DNA of 49,992 nt, taken from Streptomyces albus subsp. chlorinus. GTDB lineage: Bacteria; Actinomycetota; Actinomycetes; Streptomycetales; Streptomycetaceae. Where the stretch lies: contig NZ_VJOK01000001.1 in NCBI RefSeq assembly GCF_013302895.1, forward strand, positions 1,995,697 through 2,045,688. Direction: 5' to 3'. Made by a program: the position numbers and the translations under genes. Positions 16,358 through 23,555 of this stretch are shown here, piece by piece. Every line of letters starts with the position of its first letter. Position 1 is the first letter of the stretch. The notes beneath the pieces are model-generated. The model saw only the letters and a program-made list of their open reading frames with translations. It did no database searches and was not told the DNA's origin.

Positions 16358-16396
16358 CCGAGCGAGTACGCCGATCAACCCGCCGTACTCGCTCGG
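16358..16396. repeat. 12-bp perfect hairpin
   Basis: CCGAGCGAGTAC (16358-16369) pairs exactly with 16385-16396 across a 15-nt loop. Its GAGTAC motif recurs in the next structure. Confidence 0.8.
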
Positions 16397-16445
16397 AGTA
16401 CAGCCGTACCCGCTGCCGAGTACGGCTGTACTCGGCAGCGGGTAC
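16396..16445. repeat. Overlapping, mutually exclusive hairpins (14 bp or 18 bp stem)
   Basis: Stem A is GAGTACAGCCGTAC (16396-16409) with 16420-16433. Stem B is GTACCCGCTGCCGAGTAC (16406-16423) with 16428-16445 and a 4-nt GGCT loop. Both are perfect, but they share bases and cannot form together in one strand. Confidence 0.88.
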
Positions 16446-16561
16446 ACGCCGAGTACGTACCCCGCGCGCAGCCCGGGACCGTACCTGACGTGCGGAGGGC
16501 GATCCGGCGCAGGCTGACCCGCTCACCGAGTTGGGTCTCGGGTGGGATGCCGAGCAGGCGG

Positions 16562-16815
16562 GCGTCACACGCTGGCCCGCCCCGGCGTCACGGGGGCGTC
16601 ACGCCGCTGTGAGCCGGGCTGAGCCGGACGGGAGCCGCGATTGAGCCGGACGAACCCGCGCCCGCGAGCGCAGCAAAACCGCAGTTCAAAGCCGCAGTGA
16701 GCCGCTTGAGCCGCTTGAGCCGCACAAATTCGAAGTTGTACCGCCTACATGAGACTCAACTGCTCACAGGAGAGGCGTCACGCCCCCGTGCGTCACGGCG
16801 TCACAGGCGTGACGC
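16562..16815. repeat. Cluster of GCGTCAC boxes
   Basis: GCGTCAC occurs at 16562, 16585, 16596, 16775, 16790 and 16798, with an inverted copy at 16809. Another inverted pair lies at 16100-16117 and one copy beside attR at 23521. The dense group at 16775-16815 sits just past the 3' end of the XRE-TPR gene. Such a cluster could be protein-binding sites (initiator, integrase arm sites or repressor). Confidence 0.6.
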
Positions 16816-16838
16816 GTCTGGGCTCCTACGCCGACTGG

Positions 16839-18086
16839 CTACCGTGGCATGAAGCCGGGGTTCGCTTGGCCGAGGTCGTGCAGGTGCGCAAGGTAGTCCT
16901 GGGCTGCTGGCTCGGACGCATAGCGCCGCTTCATCTCTGCGGCCAGCTCTCGACTCGTCATGATGAGCGACGGAACGGACTGGCGGTCGCCTTCCAACGC
17001 CCGCTCCCCCATGATGAGCGCTTGCTCCAGGTCGCCCTCACGAGCAGCCGTGACGCCCAGCGTCACCCGCGCTTCCGCGTTGCGCATTGGGCTGCGCTCG
17101 GTACCGTCGAAGTCCGTTCCGGCTCGGAGAACTTCGTCCGCAAGCGTGCGTGCCAGCCGGTCCTCGCCCACCAGGCGATAGCAGTCCATCGCGTAGAAGT
17201 CGAACTTGGCAGGGTCCACCACAAAGTGGTTATCCAGGTTCTCCGGGCGCGGCATCCCTTCGAGTAGCCGCCGCCCCTTGTCCAGAGCCACTTCGACCTG
17301 TCGACGGTCCCCGAGTCGGGCCCACGCCTTCGCTTCCTGCCCCGCGAGCTGAACAGCGACACCGTGGTGGGCGGCAAGCTCTGCCCCAGCTTGAGAGGCC
17401 GCAATGACGCCCCGGTAGTCGCCAGTCGTGAGAGCGAACCAAGCCCGCATCTCATGCGCCCAGCCTGCAATCTCGGCATTGTCAGATTCGGTTGCGAGGG
17501 AGAGAGCAGCCTGCCGCGTCGATTCGGCAGCGTGGCGCGCACCCGTGTCGTACTCGACGCATCCGACCAACAGCGCAAGCCAGCCGGAGAGCGCCAGCAC
17601 TTCCCTGTGTTGCGCAAGCGTGAGGCTCTTGGAGTGCAGTTCCACCACGCGGCGCAGCCACTGCCGCCCCTCGATGAGTAGCTGTTCACTCGGCATGAAC
17701 GGGTACTCAGAGCAGAGGCGATCGGCGGTGATTCGCAGCGCGTCGAGCGTGGCCGCATCGACATCGGAGCGGTTGAGACGGCTCACGATCTCAAGCGTCT
17801 CCATGCCGCTCGCGGCAAGAATCTCCCGGTCACCGTCTCGACGTGCCGGCGCAGGGAAAAGCGCGTGAGTCACAGTGCCGAAGACGGCAGCGATAAGGGG
17901 CTTGTAGAAGTCGTTCGGGACTTGGCCCGCTTCCCATCGCTTCCATTGCCGGATCATGCTGTCGTCGGCCGGGAGCTCTTCCGGAGTGTGCGCCCGGAGC
18001 GCTTTCACAGCGTCCCGCTGCGACCAGTCGCGAGCAGCGCGCTCAGCCGCAATACGCCGTGCCCATGCGGGCCTGTCGTCGGTCAT
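16839..18086 (-). CDS. XRE-type HTH regulator with TPR-like C-terminal domain
   Basis: 415 residues from an ATG with a strong GGAGGTG 6 nt upstream. The N-terminal HTH occupies about residues 8-70 (RRIAAERAARDWSQRDAV, WKRWEAGQVPN). The rest is alpha-helical with TPR-like repeats, as in many actinobacterial element-borne or signalling regulators (RRNPP-like architecture). It lies downstream of the GntR gene on the same strand, with a 160-bp gap containing competing hairpins. It probably regulates the element, possibly in response to a small ligand or peptide; the target is unknown. Confidence 0.82.
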   Translation of the reverse strand: MTDDRPAWARRIAAERAARDWSQRDAVKALRAHTPEELPADDSMIRQWKRWEAGQVPNDFYKPLIAAVFGTVTHALFPAPARRDGDREILAASGMETLEIVSRLNRSDVDAATLDALRITADRLCSEYPFMPSEQLLIEGRQWLRRVVELHSKSLTLAQHREVLALSGWLALLVGCVEYDTGARHAAESTRQAALSLATESDNAEIAGWAHEMRAWFALTTGDYRGVIAASQAGAELAAHHGVAVQLAGQEAKAWARLGDRRQVEVALDKGRRLLEGMPRPENLDNHFVVDPAKFDFYAMDCYRLVGEDRLARTLADEVLRAGTDFDGTERSPMRNAEARVTLGVTAAREGDLEQALIMGERALEGDRQSVPSLIMTSRELAAEMKRRYASEPAAQDYLAHLHDLGQANPGFMPR

Positions 18087-18135
18087 CCGTCCACCTCCGA
18101 GTGCTACCGGCTCCGAGTCTCCCCTGGGTCCCCTG

Positions 18136-18185
18136 GGGACACGGAAGGGGACGGCGGGGTGACAGGGGACGTGTCCCCCTTCCGC
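18136..18185. promoter_or_regulatory. Competing inverted repeats upstream of the XRE-TPR gene
   Basis: GGGGACAC (18136-18143) can pair with GTGTCCCC (18171-18178), and CGGAAGGGG (18142-18150) with CCCCTTCCG (18177-18185). The two pairings share bases. The segment sits between the gntR stop and the XRE start, so it could be a terminator/attenuator or an operator. Confidence 0.45.
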
Positions 18186-18246
18186 GGCGCTGCCCTCTCA
18201 GTGTCACTTACCGCACGCCGTTGACCGCCCGCATTCTGGTTGCAGA

Positions 18247-18579
18247 TCACGCACCACCGGACACGGAGCGTTCCAGCGCTTCGAGTCGTTCAGTCAACGC
18301 CTGAATCTGGGAGCGGATTTCCGTGATGTCGTCTCGCACGTCGCTGCTGGGTGTGGAGCCGTCGCCCACGAAGTTGCCGAGGTTGCCGGCCGACACGATC
18401 AGCCCCTCGGACCGAAGCGCGGCCAAGCCGTTCTGGATGGTCTGGCTGGCGTACCCGAAGCGCTCCATGAGTTCCCGCTGGGACGGCAGCCGGTCTCCCG
18501 GCTTCATCCTCTTGATGTCTTCGCGAAGGGCGTCTGCGACCTGTGCCGCCTTCGGCTTGGGGCCCCCTGTGGCTGTCAT
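18247..18579 (-). CDS. GntR-family winged-helix regulator of the element (KorSA-like role)
   Basis: 110 residues from the ATG at 18579; an in-frame GTG at 18600 is possible. The winged HTH covers about residues 10-75 (ALREDIKRMKPGDRLPSQRE, LMERFGYASQTIQNGLAALR) with a short C-terminal coiled-coil-like segment (ITEIRSQIQALTERLEALE). It is divergent from the element's rightward operon and has palindromic sequence in the shared control region. In pSAM2-type elements a GntR repressor (KorSA) silences replication and transfer genes. A similar role here is inferred from position. Confidence 0.85.
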   Translation of the reverse strand: MTATGGPKPKAAQVADALREDIKRMKPGDRLPSQRELMERFGYASQTIQNGLAALRSEGLIVSAGNLGNFVGDGSTPSSDVRDDITEIRSQIQALTERLEALERSVSGGA

Positions 18580-18605
18580 GCGTTGAAGCGTACCCACCAC
18601 AGCGA

Positions 18606-18655
18606 ACTAGTGCACGCCACTGCACACGGGTTGTGCATCACAGCGCACTAGTGCA
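18606..18655. promoter_or_regulatory. Symmetric operator region between gntR and the replication operon
   Basis: ACTAGTGCA is repeated at 18606-18614 and 18647-18655 (41 bp, about four helical turns). Midway lies the inverted repeat TGCACA-CGGGT-TGTGCA (18621-18637). TGCAC boxes in both orientations fit a dimeric winged-helix repressor, most simply the adjacent GntR protein, acting on both divergent promoters. Confidence 0.65.
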
Positions 18656-18706
18656 AGCTAGTCAGCAAGCGGCACCCCGGAAGAGGTGACATCCCCGCTG
18701 AAAAAG

Positions 18707-18769
18707 TCCTGGTCAAGCCAGGAAAAACAAGGAGCGGCGCCCTCTACCGCCAAGCAGAAACGCCGCTCC
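18707..18769 (+). promoter_or_regulatory. Leader hairpins ahead of the replication operon
   Basis: TCCTGG/CCAGGA (18707-18712 with 18718-18723, 5-nt loop) is followed by GGAGCGGCG/CGCCGCTCC (18731-18739 with 18761-18769, 21-nt loop). They precede the first ATG by 23 bp. An attenuator or RNA-based control of the operon is possible. Confidence 0.45.
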
Positions 18770-18792
18770 CCGACCCTCGAAGGGGTAGTTCC

Positions 18793-19209
18793 ATGATGCC
18801 TGGAACCATCCAGAAGCCGAAGCTGGGCAATCCGCGATTGCACGCCGCGATCGTGGAGTCGGGATTGACGTATGAGGAGGTGGCCGACCGACTGAAGCTG
18901 GACCCGAAGACGGTGCAGCGCTGGGTGTACGAGCCCGGCCGACGCCCTTACGCCCACCACGCCTATGCGGTTGGTCAGGTGCTGGGTGTTGACCCGTGGG
19001 AGCTGTGGCCCGCGATGCGCAGCCCGCAGTCGCAGGCGGCCCCGGCCGTTCCTCGGTCGGCCTGTGCGGCACGCGAGGTGCTGGCGCAGGTGGAAAAGGT
19101 GGACGTGACCACCGCGAGCACGGTTGAGCTGGCCATGCACGTCGGGGCCCTGTCCGCGTCCCTCCGCGCGGTCCTCAGCGCGTTTGAGGCAGAGGCGGAG
19201 GAAGCATGA
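18793..19209 (+). CDS. Small XRE-type HTH protein, first gene of the element operon
   Basis: 138 residues. A cro/C1-type HTH spans about residues 14-62 (IVESGLTYEEVADRLKLDPK, TVQRWVYEPGRRPY). The C-terminal half is helical and acidic (VEKVDVTTASTVELAMHVGA, then EAEAEEA). The stop overlaps the next start in an ATGA. It is a likely activator or repressor of the downstream helicase/integrase genes. Confidence 0.78.
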   Translation: MMPGTIQKPKLGNPRLHAAIVESGLTYEEVADRLKLDPKTVQRWVYEPGRRPYAHHAYAVGQVLGVDPWELWPAMRSPQSQAAPAVPRSACAAREVLAQVEKVDVTTASTVELAMHVGALSASLRAVLSAFEAEAEEA

Positions 19210-19664
19210 GCGTCGTGACGCCGGAGCGCCGTTGGACCGCTCCCCCCGTCCCGTCCCATCAGCCGTCCTCTGTCCCGCTGCGTTGCCCGGATACTCCGCT
19301 GGGACGGGCCCGCGCGCGGCGTGGCTGGTCGCAGGCCAAGGCCGTACGCGCGCTTGTGCTGACCGCCGACCAGTGGGGCTGGGAGGTGGCGGCGGAGACC
19401 TCGCTGAAGGTCATGCTGCACGGCTGGGAGCACCAGCAGCGGCGCCCCGGCGAGATGTACCAGGTCCTGCTGTGCGCCGTCTACCGGACGACGCCGGAGG
19501 AACTGGGATTCACCGCCGGCCGTGCCGCCCCGGCGGTCACCGTCTCCAAGAGCCAGCACCAGGCAGCGACGCAGGAGCTGCGCGAGCGGGTGGAGTCGCT
19601 GGAAGACCTCGTACGGGAGCTCTCGGACCGTCTCTGCGCGGTCATGGACGGGGGTGCGCGATGA
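19206..19664 (+). CDS. Putative HTH DNA-binding protein with C-terminal coiled coil
   Basis: 152 residues. An HTH-like segment occurs at about 32-85 (LGRARARRGWSQAKAVRAL, LKVMLHGWEHQQRRPGE), and a coiled-coil-like tail at about 120-145 (ELRERVESLEDLVRELSDRL). It overlaps both neighbours by 4 bases (ATGA at each end). It resembles the HTH pair found in front of replication genes in actinobacterial integrative elements. Confidence 0.7.
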   Translation: MSVVTPERRWTAPPVPSHQPSSVPLRCPDTPLGRARARRGWSQAKAVRALVLTADQWGWEVAAETSLKVMLHGWEHQQRRPGEMYQVLLCAVYRTTPEELGFTAGRAAPAVTVSKSQHQAATQELRERVESLEDLVRELSDRLCAVMDGGAR

Positions 19665-19981
19665 GCCGGGCGCGAGTGGCCAAGCCCGTACTGCGAGGTG
19701 ACACCCGCCGCCAGATCCGTGAGTACGTCGCTGAGCGGGACGGGAGGCAGTGCCACTACTGCCGGGCGCCGTTCGGGGAGGACCTGACAGGGGTGACACT
19801 GGACCACTACATCCCATACTGCCTGTGGCCGATGAACAAGCCGCGCAACATCGTTCTGGCCTGCGTTCCGTGCAACCAGCGGAAGGCCGACGCCCTGCCG
19901 CTGACGCTGGCGTGGCTGCTGTGCCGCTACTCGGTGGCCTGCCGACCGCTCACCCGCGCTGAGGTCGGTGAGGCGGCGTGA
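19661..19981 (+). CDS. HNH endonuclease-type protein
   Basis: 106 residues. Two CxxC zinc knuckles (C31-C34 and C68-C71) enclose a beta-beta-alpha-metal core with H49 (LDHYIPYC) and N63 (KPRNIVLACVPCNQRKAD). Translational coupling to both neighbours (ATGA before, GTGA after) places it in the replication operon, directly before the helicase. In element biology HNH proteins may nick DNA or act near packaging or origin functions; the role here is unknown. Confidence 0.85.
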   Translation: MSRARVAKPVLRGDTRRQIREYVAERDGRQCHYCRAPFGEDLTGVTLDHYIPYCLWPMNKPRNIVLACVPCNQRKADALPLTLAWLLCRYSVACRPLTRAEVGEAA

Positions 19982-20109
19982 ACGCAGCAACCCAGCCCGT
20001 GAACGGAGCGGCCCAGCCCGTGAACGCGTGGGACGGCGCCGCGAACGCAACGGACCGCCCCGTGAACACCGACCCCCGCCCCGTGAACACCGACCCGCGC
20101 CCGGTGAAC
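19978..20109 (+). repeat. Seven 21-bp-phased GTGAAC repeats at the start of the helicase gene
   Basis: GTGAAC starts at 19978, 19999, 20020, 20062, 20083 and 20104, with GCGAAC at 20041. That gives seven units exactly 21 bp apart, usually preceded by CCC. They encode a heptapeptide repeat (xPVNxxx) and at the same time have the layout of replication iterons on one face of the DNA helix. Confidence 0.85.
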
Positions 20110-21642
20110 GCCGACCAGTCGGCCCGACACACCGACTGGTCAGGGACCGACCGTGCGGGCGAGTCGAGCCGGAGTCAGGGGGACCAGTCGGCCGACGGTA
20201 CCCCCGACCAGTCGGGCAGCGACGAACCGGTACCGGCGCCGACCAACCCCATGGCAGTCGCCCGGCACCTGTCCCCGCACTGGCGCTACTTCGGGCTGCC
20301 GACCCTGAGGCACTGGCGCGGCACGTGGATGTGCTGGGACTACTCGCACTGGCGCGAGCTGGGCGACCAGGAGCTGAGGGCCTGGCTCTACAAGCACCTG
20401 GAACACGCCACCTACGAGAGCGTCAACAAGAAGGGGGAGCCGGAGGTGCGGGAGTGGGCGCCCACCTCGCGGAAGGTGGCCGACCTGATGCACGCCCTGG
20501 CGGCTGTCTGCCACCTGCCCCCGGCTCTGGACCCGCCGGCTTGGGTACCCGGAGAGCCGGACACCTTCGGGCGCGGCACCCGCAGCATGGGCCACGCGGG
20601 GCCGGTGGTCGCCTGCTCCAATGGTCTGCTGTCGGTGGCCGACAGGACGCTGAGGGACCACACCCCCGCCTTGTTCAACCTCGTGTCGGTCCCCTTCGAC
20701 TACGACCCGCACGCCACCGCACCGACCTGGCACAGCTTCCTGCAACGGCTGTGGCCCGACGAACCGGACGCCATCGACGCGTTGCAGGAGTGGTTCGGCT
20801 ACGTGCTCTCCGGCCGCACCGACCAGCAGAAGATCCTGCTGATCGTGGGGCCCACCAGGTCGGGCAAAGGCACCATCGCCCGGGTGCTGGCCTCCCTGGT
20901 CGGAGCGGGCAACCTCGCGGGCCCGACGCTGGCGAGCCTGGGCACGAACTTCGGCCTGTCCCCGTTGCTGGGCAAATCCCTGGCGGTCATCTCCGATGCG
21001 CGCCTGTCCGGCCGGGACGGGCATCAGGTGGTCGAACGCCTGCTGACCATCAGCGGGGAGGACACCATCGACATCGACCGCAAGTTTCGCGACCCGTGGA
21101 CGGGCAAGCTGCCGACCCGGTTGATGATCCTGTCCAACGAGCTGCCCAACTTCGGTGACAGCAGCGGCGTCATCGCGCGCCGGTTCGTCGTCCTGAGCAT
21201 GACCGCCTCCTGGCTCGGGCGGGAGGACACCACCCTCACCGACAAGCTCACCGCTGAGATGCCCGGCATTCTCAACTGGGCTCTGGACGGCCTGTCACGG
21301 CTGGAGAGCACGGGGAGGCTGACCGAACCGGCTTCCTCCCGCGAGGCGGTCACCACCATGCAGGACACCGCCTCACCGGTCTCCGCGTTCGTCCGCGAAC
21401 GCTGCCGCGTCGGAGCCTCCTTCGCAGTGCCCGTGGACCGACTGTGGGCGGTCTGGAAGGAGTGGGCCGACGACAGCGGCATCCCGCCCGGCACCAAACA
21501 GATGCTGGGCAGGAACCTGCTCTCGGTCGTCCCGCAGCTGCGCCGTAGCAAGCCGCGCGGCCCCGACGGCAAGCAGACCCCCACCTACCTCGGCATCGCA
21601 CCCGACAGCGGCACGCAGCAGCAGGAGAGGGGCGCCGCATGA
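19978..21642 (+). CDS. P4/D5-like replicative helicase (SF3), probable replication initiator
   Basis: 554 residues from a GTG overlapping the HNH stop (GTGA). Residues 1-90 are low-complexity with five PVN heptads. A D5_N-like region follows, then the SF3 ATPase: Walker A GPTRSGKGT (291-299), a Walker B-like LAVISDARL (about 347-355) and motif C around LMILSNELP, followed by an arginine finger region (VIARRFVVLSM). A conventional prim-pol or TOPRIM primase domain is not evident. It should unwind the element's origin as a hexamer. It is the only replication protein seen in the element. Confidence 0.87.
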   Translation: MNAATQPVNGAAQPVNAWDGAANATDRPVNTDPRPVNTDPRPVNADQSARHTDWSGTDRAGESSRSQGDQSADGTPDQSGSDEPVPAPTNPMAVARHLSPHWRYFGLPTLRHWRGTWMCWDYSHWRELGDQELRAWLYKHLEHATYESVNKKGEPEVREWAPTSRKVADLMHALAAVCHLPPALDPPAWVPGEPDTFGRGTRSMGHAGPVVACSNGLLSVADRTLRDHTPALFNLVSVPFDYDPHATAPTWHSFLQRLWPDEPDAIDALQEWFGYVLSGRTDQQKILLIVGPTRSGKGTIARVLASLVGAGNLAGPTLASLGTNFGLSPLLGKSLAVISDARLSGRDGHQVVERLLTISGEDTIDIDRKFRDPWTGKLPTRLMILSNELPNFGDSSGVIARRFVVLSMTASWLGREDTTLTDKLTAEMPGILNWALDGLSRLESTGRLTEPASSREAVTTMQDTASPVSAFVRERCRVGASFAVPVDRLWAVWKEWADDSGIPPGTKQMLGRNLLSVVPQLRRSKPRGPDGKQTPTYLGIAPDSGTQQQERGAA

Positions 21643-21839
21643 GCACCAGCCTCCCGGACCGCTACCTCACCCCCCAGGACGTAGCCGACCTGCTGAGTGT
21701 GCCGCTGGAGACCGTCTACCGCTGGCGCAAGCACCGCACCGGCCCGCCCGGCTTCCGCGTCGGCAAGCACGTGCGCTACGACCCCGCAGCCGTCCAAGCG
21801 TGGGTCACCGAACAGACAGCACTCGACGAAGCCGCGTAA
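21639..21839 (+). CDS. xis: Excisionase-like HTH protein (AlpA/MerR type)
   Basis: 66 residues, basic, a single winged-HTH: YLTPQDVADLLSVPLETVYR, then WRKHRTGPPGFRVGKHVRYD. It overlaps the helicase stop in an ATGA and precedes the integrase, the usual place for a recombination directionality factor in actinobacterial integrative elements. It likely bends attL/attR DNA for excision. Confidence 0.85.
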   Translation: MSTSLPDRYLTPQDVADLLSVPLETVYRWRKHRTGPPGFRVGKHVRYDPAAVQAWVTEQTALDEAA

Positions 21840-22214
21840 CGAAACCCGCAACGAAAAGGCCCGGAAAGTCGCCTCCCCGATCCCGGGGAGGCGGCGGGGA
21901 TGCGGGGAGTTCTCCCCAACCGCCTCCCCACCCCCACCTCCCCCGGCTGACCAGCACATACAGCCGCTCGGGGAGGCGGGGAGGTGCACCGGCGGCCCCT
22001 TGAGAACGCCCTCAGAGCGCTTCCCGGGCCCTTCCCTCAACCTCCCCGAGCGGCACGCCGGCGACTGCCGCCGACAACGCCTCTCCCAGCACCTCAGCGC
22101 GCCAAACGCTCAGGCCCGTACAAGCCGCGGGCCTGGCCCAGCACACCCCGAATCCGGCCGGTCGAGCCCAATTGGGCCCGCCGCGCCCTGCTACCGAGAA
22201 GGGAGTCAGCCCCC
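21840..22214. repeat. 375-bp gap between xis and int with GGGGAGG-type repeats and hairpins
   Basis: No gene is evident. GCCTCCCCG/CGGGGAGGC (21871-21879 with 21884-21892) is a compact hairpin. GCCGCTCGGGGAGG (21963-21976) is exactly complementary to 22041-22054. Further GGGGAG and CCTCCCC copies fill the segment. It breaks the otherwise 4-base-overlap operon exactly before the integrase, so it may control int expression separately or hold recombinase-binding sites. Confidence 0.65.
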
Positions 22215-23480
22215 ATGGCTGGCCACATCCAAGACCGCTGGTACAAGACCGAAACCGACGATGACGGCAAGCCTCGACGCGTGAGGACCGACCGCCACGG
22301 CACCGGCATGCGCTACCGCGCCCGCTACGTCGGCCCGGACGGCACCGAGAAGTCCAAGAGCTTCCCCGACGGGCAGAAGCGCCGGGCAGAGAAGTGGCTG
22401 TCCAAGACCGAGGCCGACATGGACAGCGGCCAGTACGTGGACCCGAAGGCGGCACGCACCACCTTCCGGCAGTACGCGGAGAACTGGCTGGCGACGCAGA
22501 CAACGGACGCGACGACGCGCGAGCCGGTGAGCGCGCAGGTACGGCTGCACGCGATCCCTTACCTGGGTACGCGCCCTCTGGGTTCGTTCCAGCCGGAGCA
22601 CATCCGGGACTGGCTGAGCAAGCTGGAGAAGGCAGTGCCCGCTTCGTCGTACCGGCGCGTGATCTTCTCTACCGTCTCCAGTCTCTTCACTGCCGCGGTC
22701 GATGACGGTCACCTAGCAAAGAACCCTTGCCGCGCCCGCTCCGTCCGTGCGCCCGCCCGGGGTGACGGCCGAGTCGTGCCGTGGTCGTCGGAGCGCACGT
22801 TCGCCGTACGGTCCGCGCTTCCGGCGCAGTACCGAGCCATGGTGGACCTGGGCGCTGGGTGCGGCTTGCGGCAGGGCGAAATCTTCGGGTTGGCCGTCGA
22901 CGCCATCGACTTCGAGACGGGATGGTTGCACGTCGTCCTACAGGTCAAGGTGTCCGAGGGCAAGCTGGTCTTCGGACCGCCCAAGCGGGGCAAGCTGCGT
23001 GACGTGCCTCTGCCACCTCGGGTCGCTCAGATCCTCCGGGAGCACACCGAGCAGCACCCGCCCACCGCCGTCGCCCTGCCATGGCTTCGGCCGGACGGTC
23101 GGCCGGTGACGAAGCGCCTGCTGTTCACCCGTCTCGACGGCGGCGGCGCTGTACGCCGGAACGACTTCAACACGCGAGTGTGGAAGCCCGCACTGGCGGC
23201 GGTCGGTGTCATCCCGGCACCTGTCGCCGGCAAGTACGAGCCGGTACGCGAGCACGGCATGCACGCCCTACGGCACTTCTACGCGTCGGTCCTCCTCGAC
23301 GCCGGGGAAAGCATCCGGGCCCTGAGTGCGTACCTCGGGCACAAGGACCCGGGCTTCACTCTGCGGACGTACACGCACCTGATGCCCAGCAGTGAGGGGC
23401 GAACCCGGAAGGCCGTGGATCGGCTCTACGAACGCGTGGATTCCGAGTCGGACGGCCCACAGACGGCCCACGGGGGTTAA
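22215..23480 (+). CDS. int: Tyrosine recombinase (integrase) of the glnA2-targeting element
   Basis: 421 residues; the ATG has AAGGGAG about 10 nt upstream. An N-terminal arm-binding part and core-binding SAM-like domain (about 80-175) precede the catalytic domain with R219 (GCGLRQGEIFGL), H350 and R353 (HALRHFYAS), H376 (GHKDPG) and nucleophile Y386 (RTYTHL). It lies 93 bp before attR, the classic int-att arrangement. It should recombine attP with the 3' end of glnA2. A perfect-stem terminator follows the stop. Confidence 0.95.
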   Translation: MAGHIQDRWYKTETDDDGKPRRVRTDRHGTGMRYRARYVGPDGTEKSKSFPDGQKRRAEKWLSKTEADMDSGQYVDPKAARTTFRQYAENWLATQTTDATTREPVSAQVRLHAIPYLGTRPLGSFQPEHIRDWLSKLEKAVPASSYRRVIFSTVSSLFTAAVDDGHLAKNPCRARSVRAPARGDGRVVPWSSERTFAVRSALPAQYRAMVDLGAGCGLRQGEIFGLAVDAIDFETGWLHVVLQVKVSEGKLVFGPPKRGKLRDVPLPPRVAQILREHTEQHPPTAVALPWLRPDGRPVTKRLLFTRLDGGGAVRRNDFNTRVWKPALAAVGVIPAPVAGKYEPVREHGMHALRHFYASVLLDAGESIRALSAYLGHKDPGFTLRTYTHLMPSSEGRTRKAVDRLYERVDSESDGPQTAHGG

Positions 23481-23488
23481 GGCCAGCC

Positions 23489-23522
23489 GCACGGGCGACG
23501 GTCGGCGAGCCGTCGCCCGTGC
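23489..23522. terminator. Bidirectional terminator between int and glnA2
   Basis: GCACGGGCGACGG (23489-23501) pairs perfectly with 23510-23522 over an 8-nt loop. It sits between the convergent ends of int and glnA2, inside the element, so glnA2 now ends at an element-supplied terminator. Confidence 0.75.
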
Positions 23523-23555
23523 GTCACAACCGCGCATTCTGGCTCTGACCTGCGA

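Larger units (their letters stand above)
14953..16838. other. Gene-free left arm of the element with dense secondary-structure sequence
   Basis: No reading frame here has protein-like composition or a ribosome-binding site. The same peptide-like string appears from both arms of an inverted repeat, showing that its ORFs are by-products. The segment holds at least eight hairpin-forming palindromes, a 101-bp perfect inverted repeat, helically spaced short repeats and a cluster of GCGTCAC boxes, listed separately. Lower-GC stretches with TAG-rich motifs (15650-16020) contrast with the surrounding genes. The role is unknown; a replication origin, a transfer site or a transcription barrier are all possible. 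Confidence 0.75.

Noticed and set aside
15220..16612. Several open reading frames of 60-190 codons in the palindromic left arm
   Set aside because: They lack ribosome-binding sites and biased codon usage, and near-identical peptides arise from opposite arms of the inverted repeat, so they are by-products of repeat structure.
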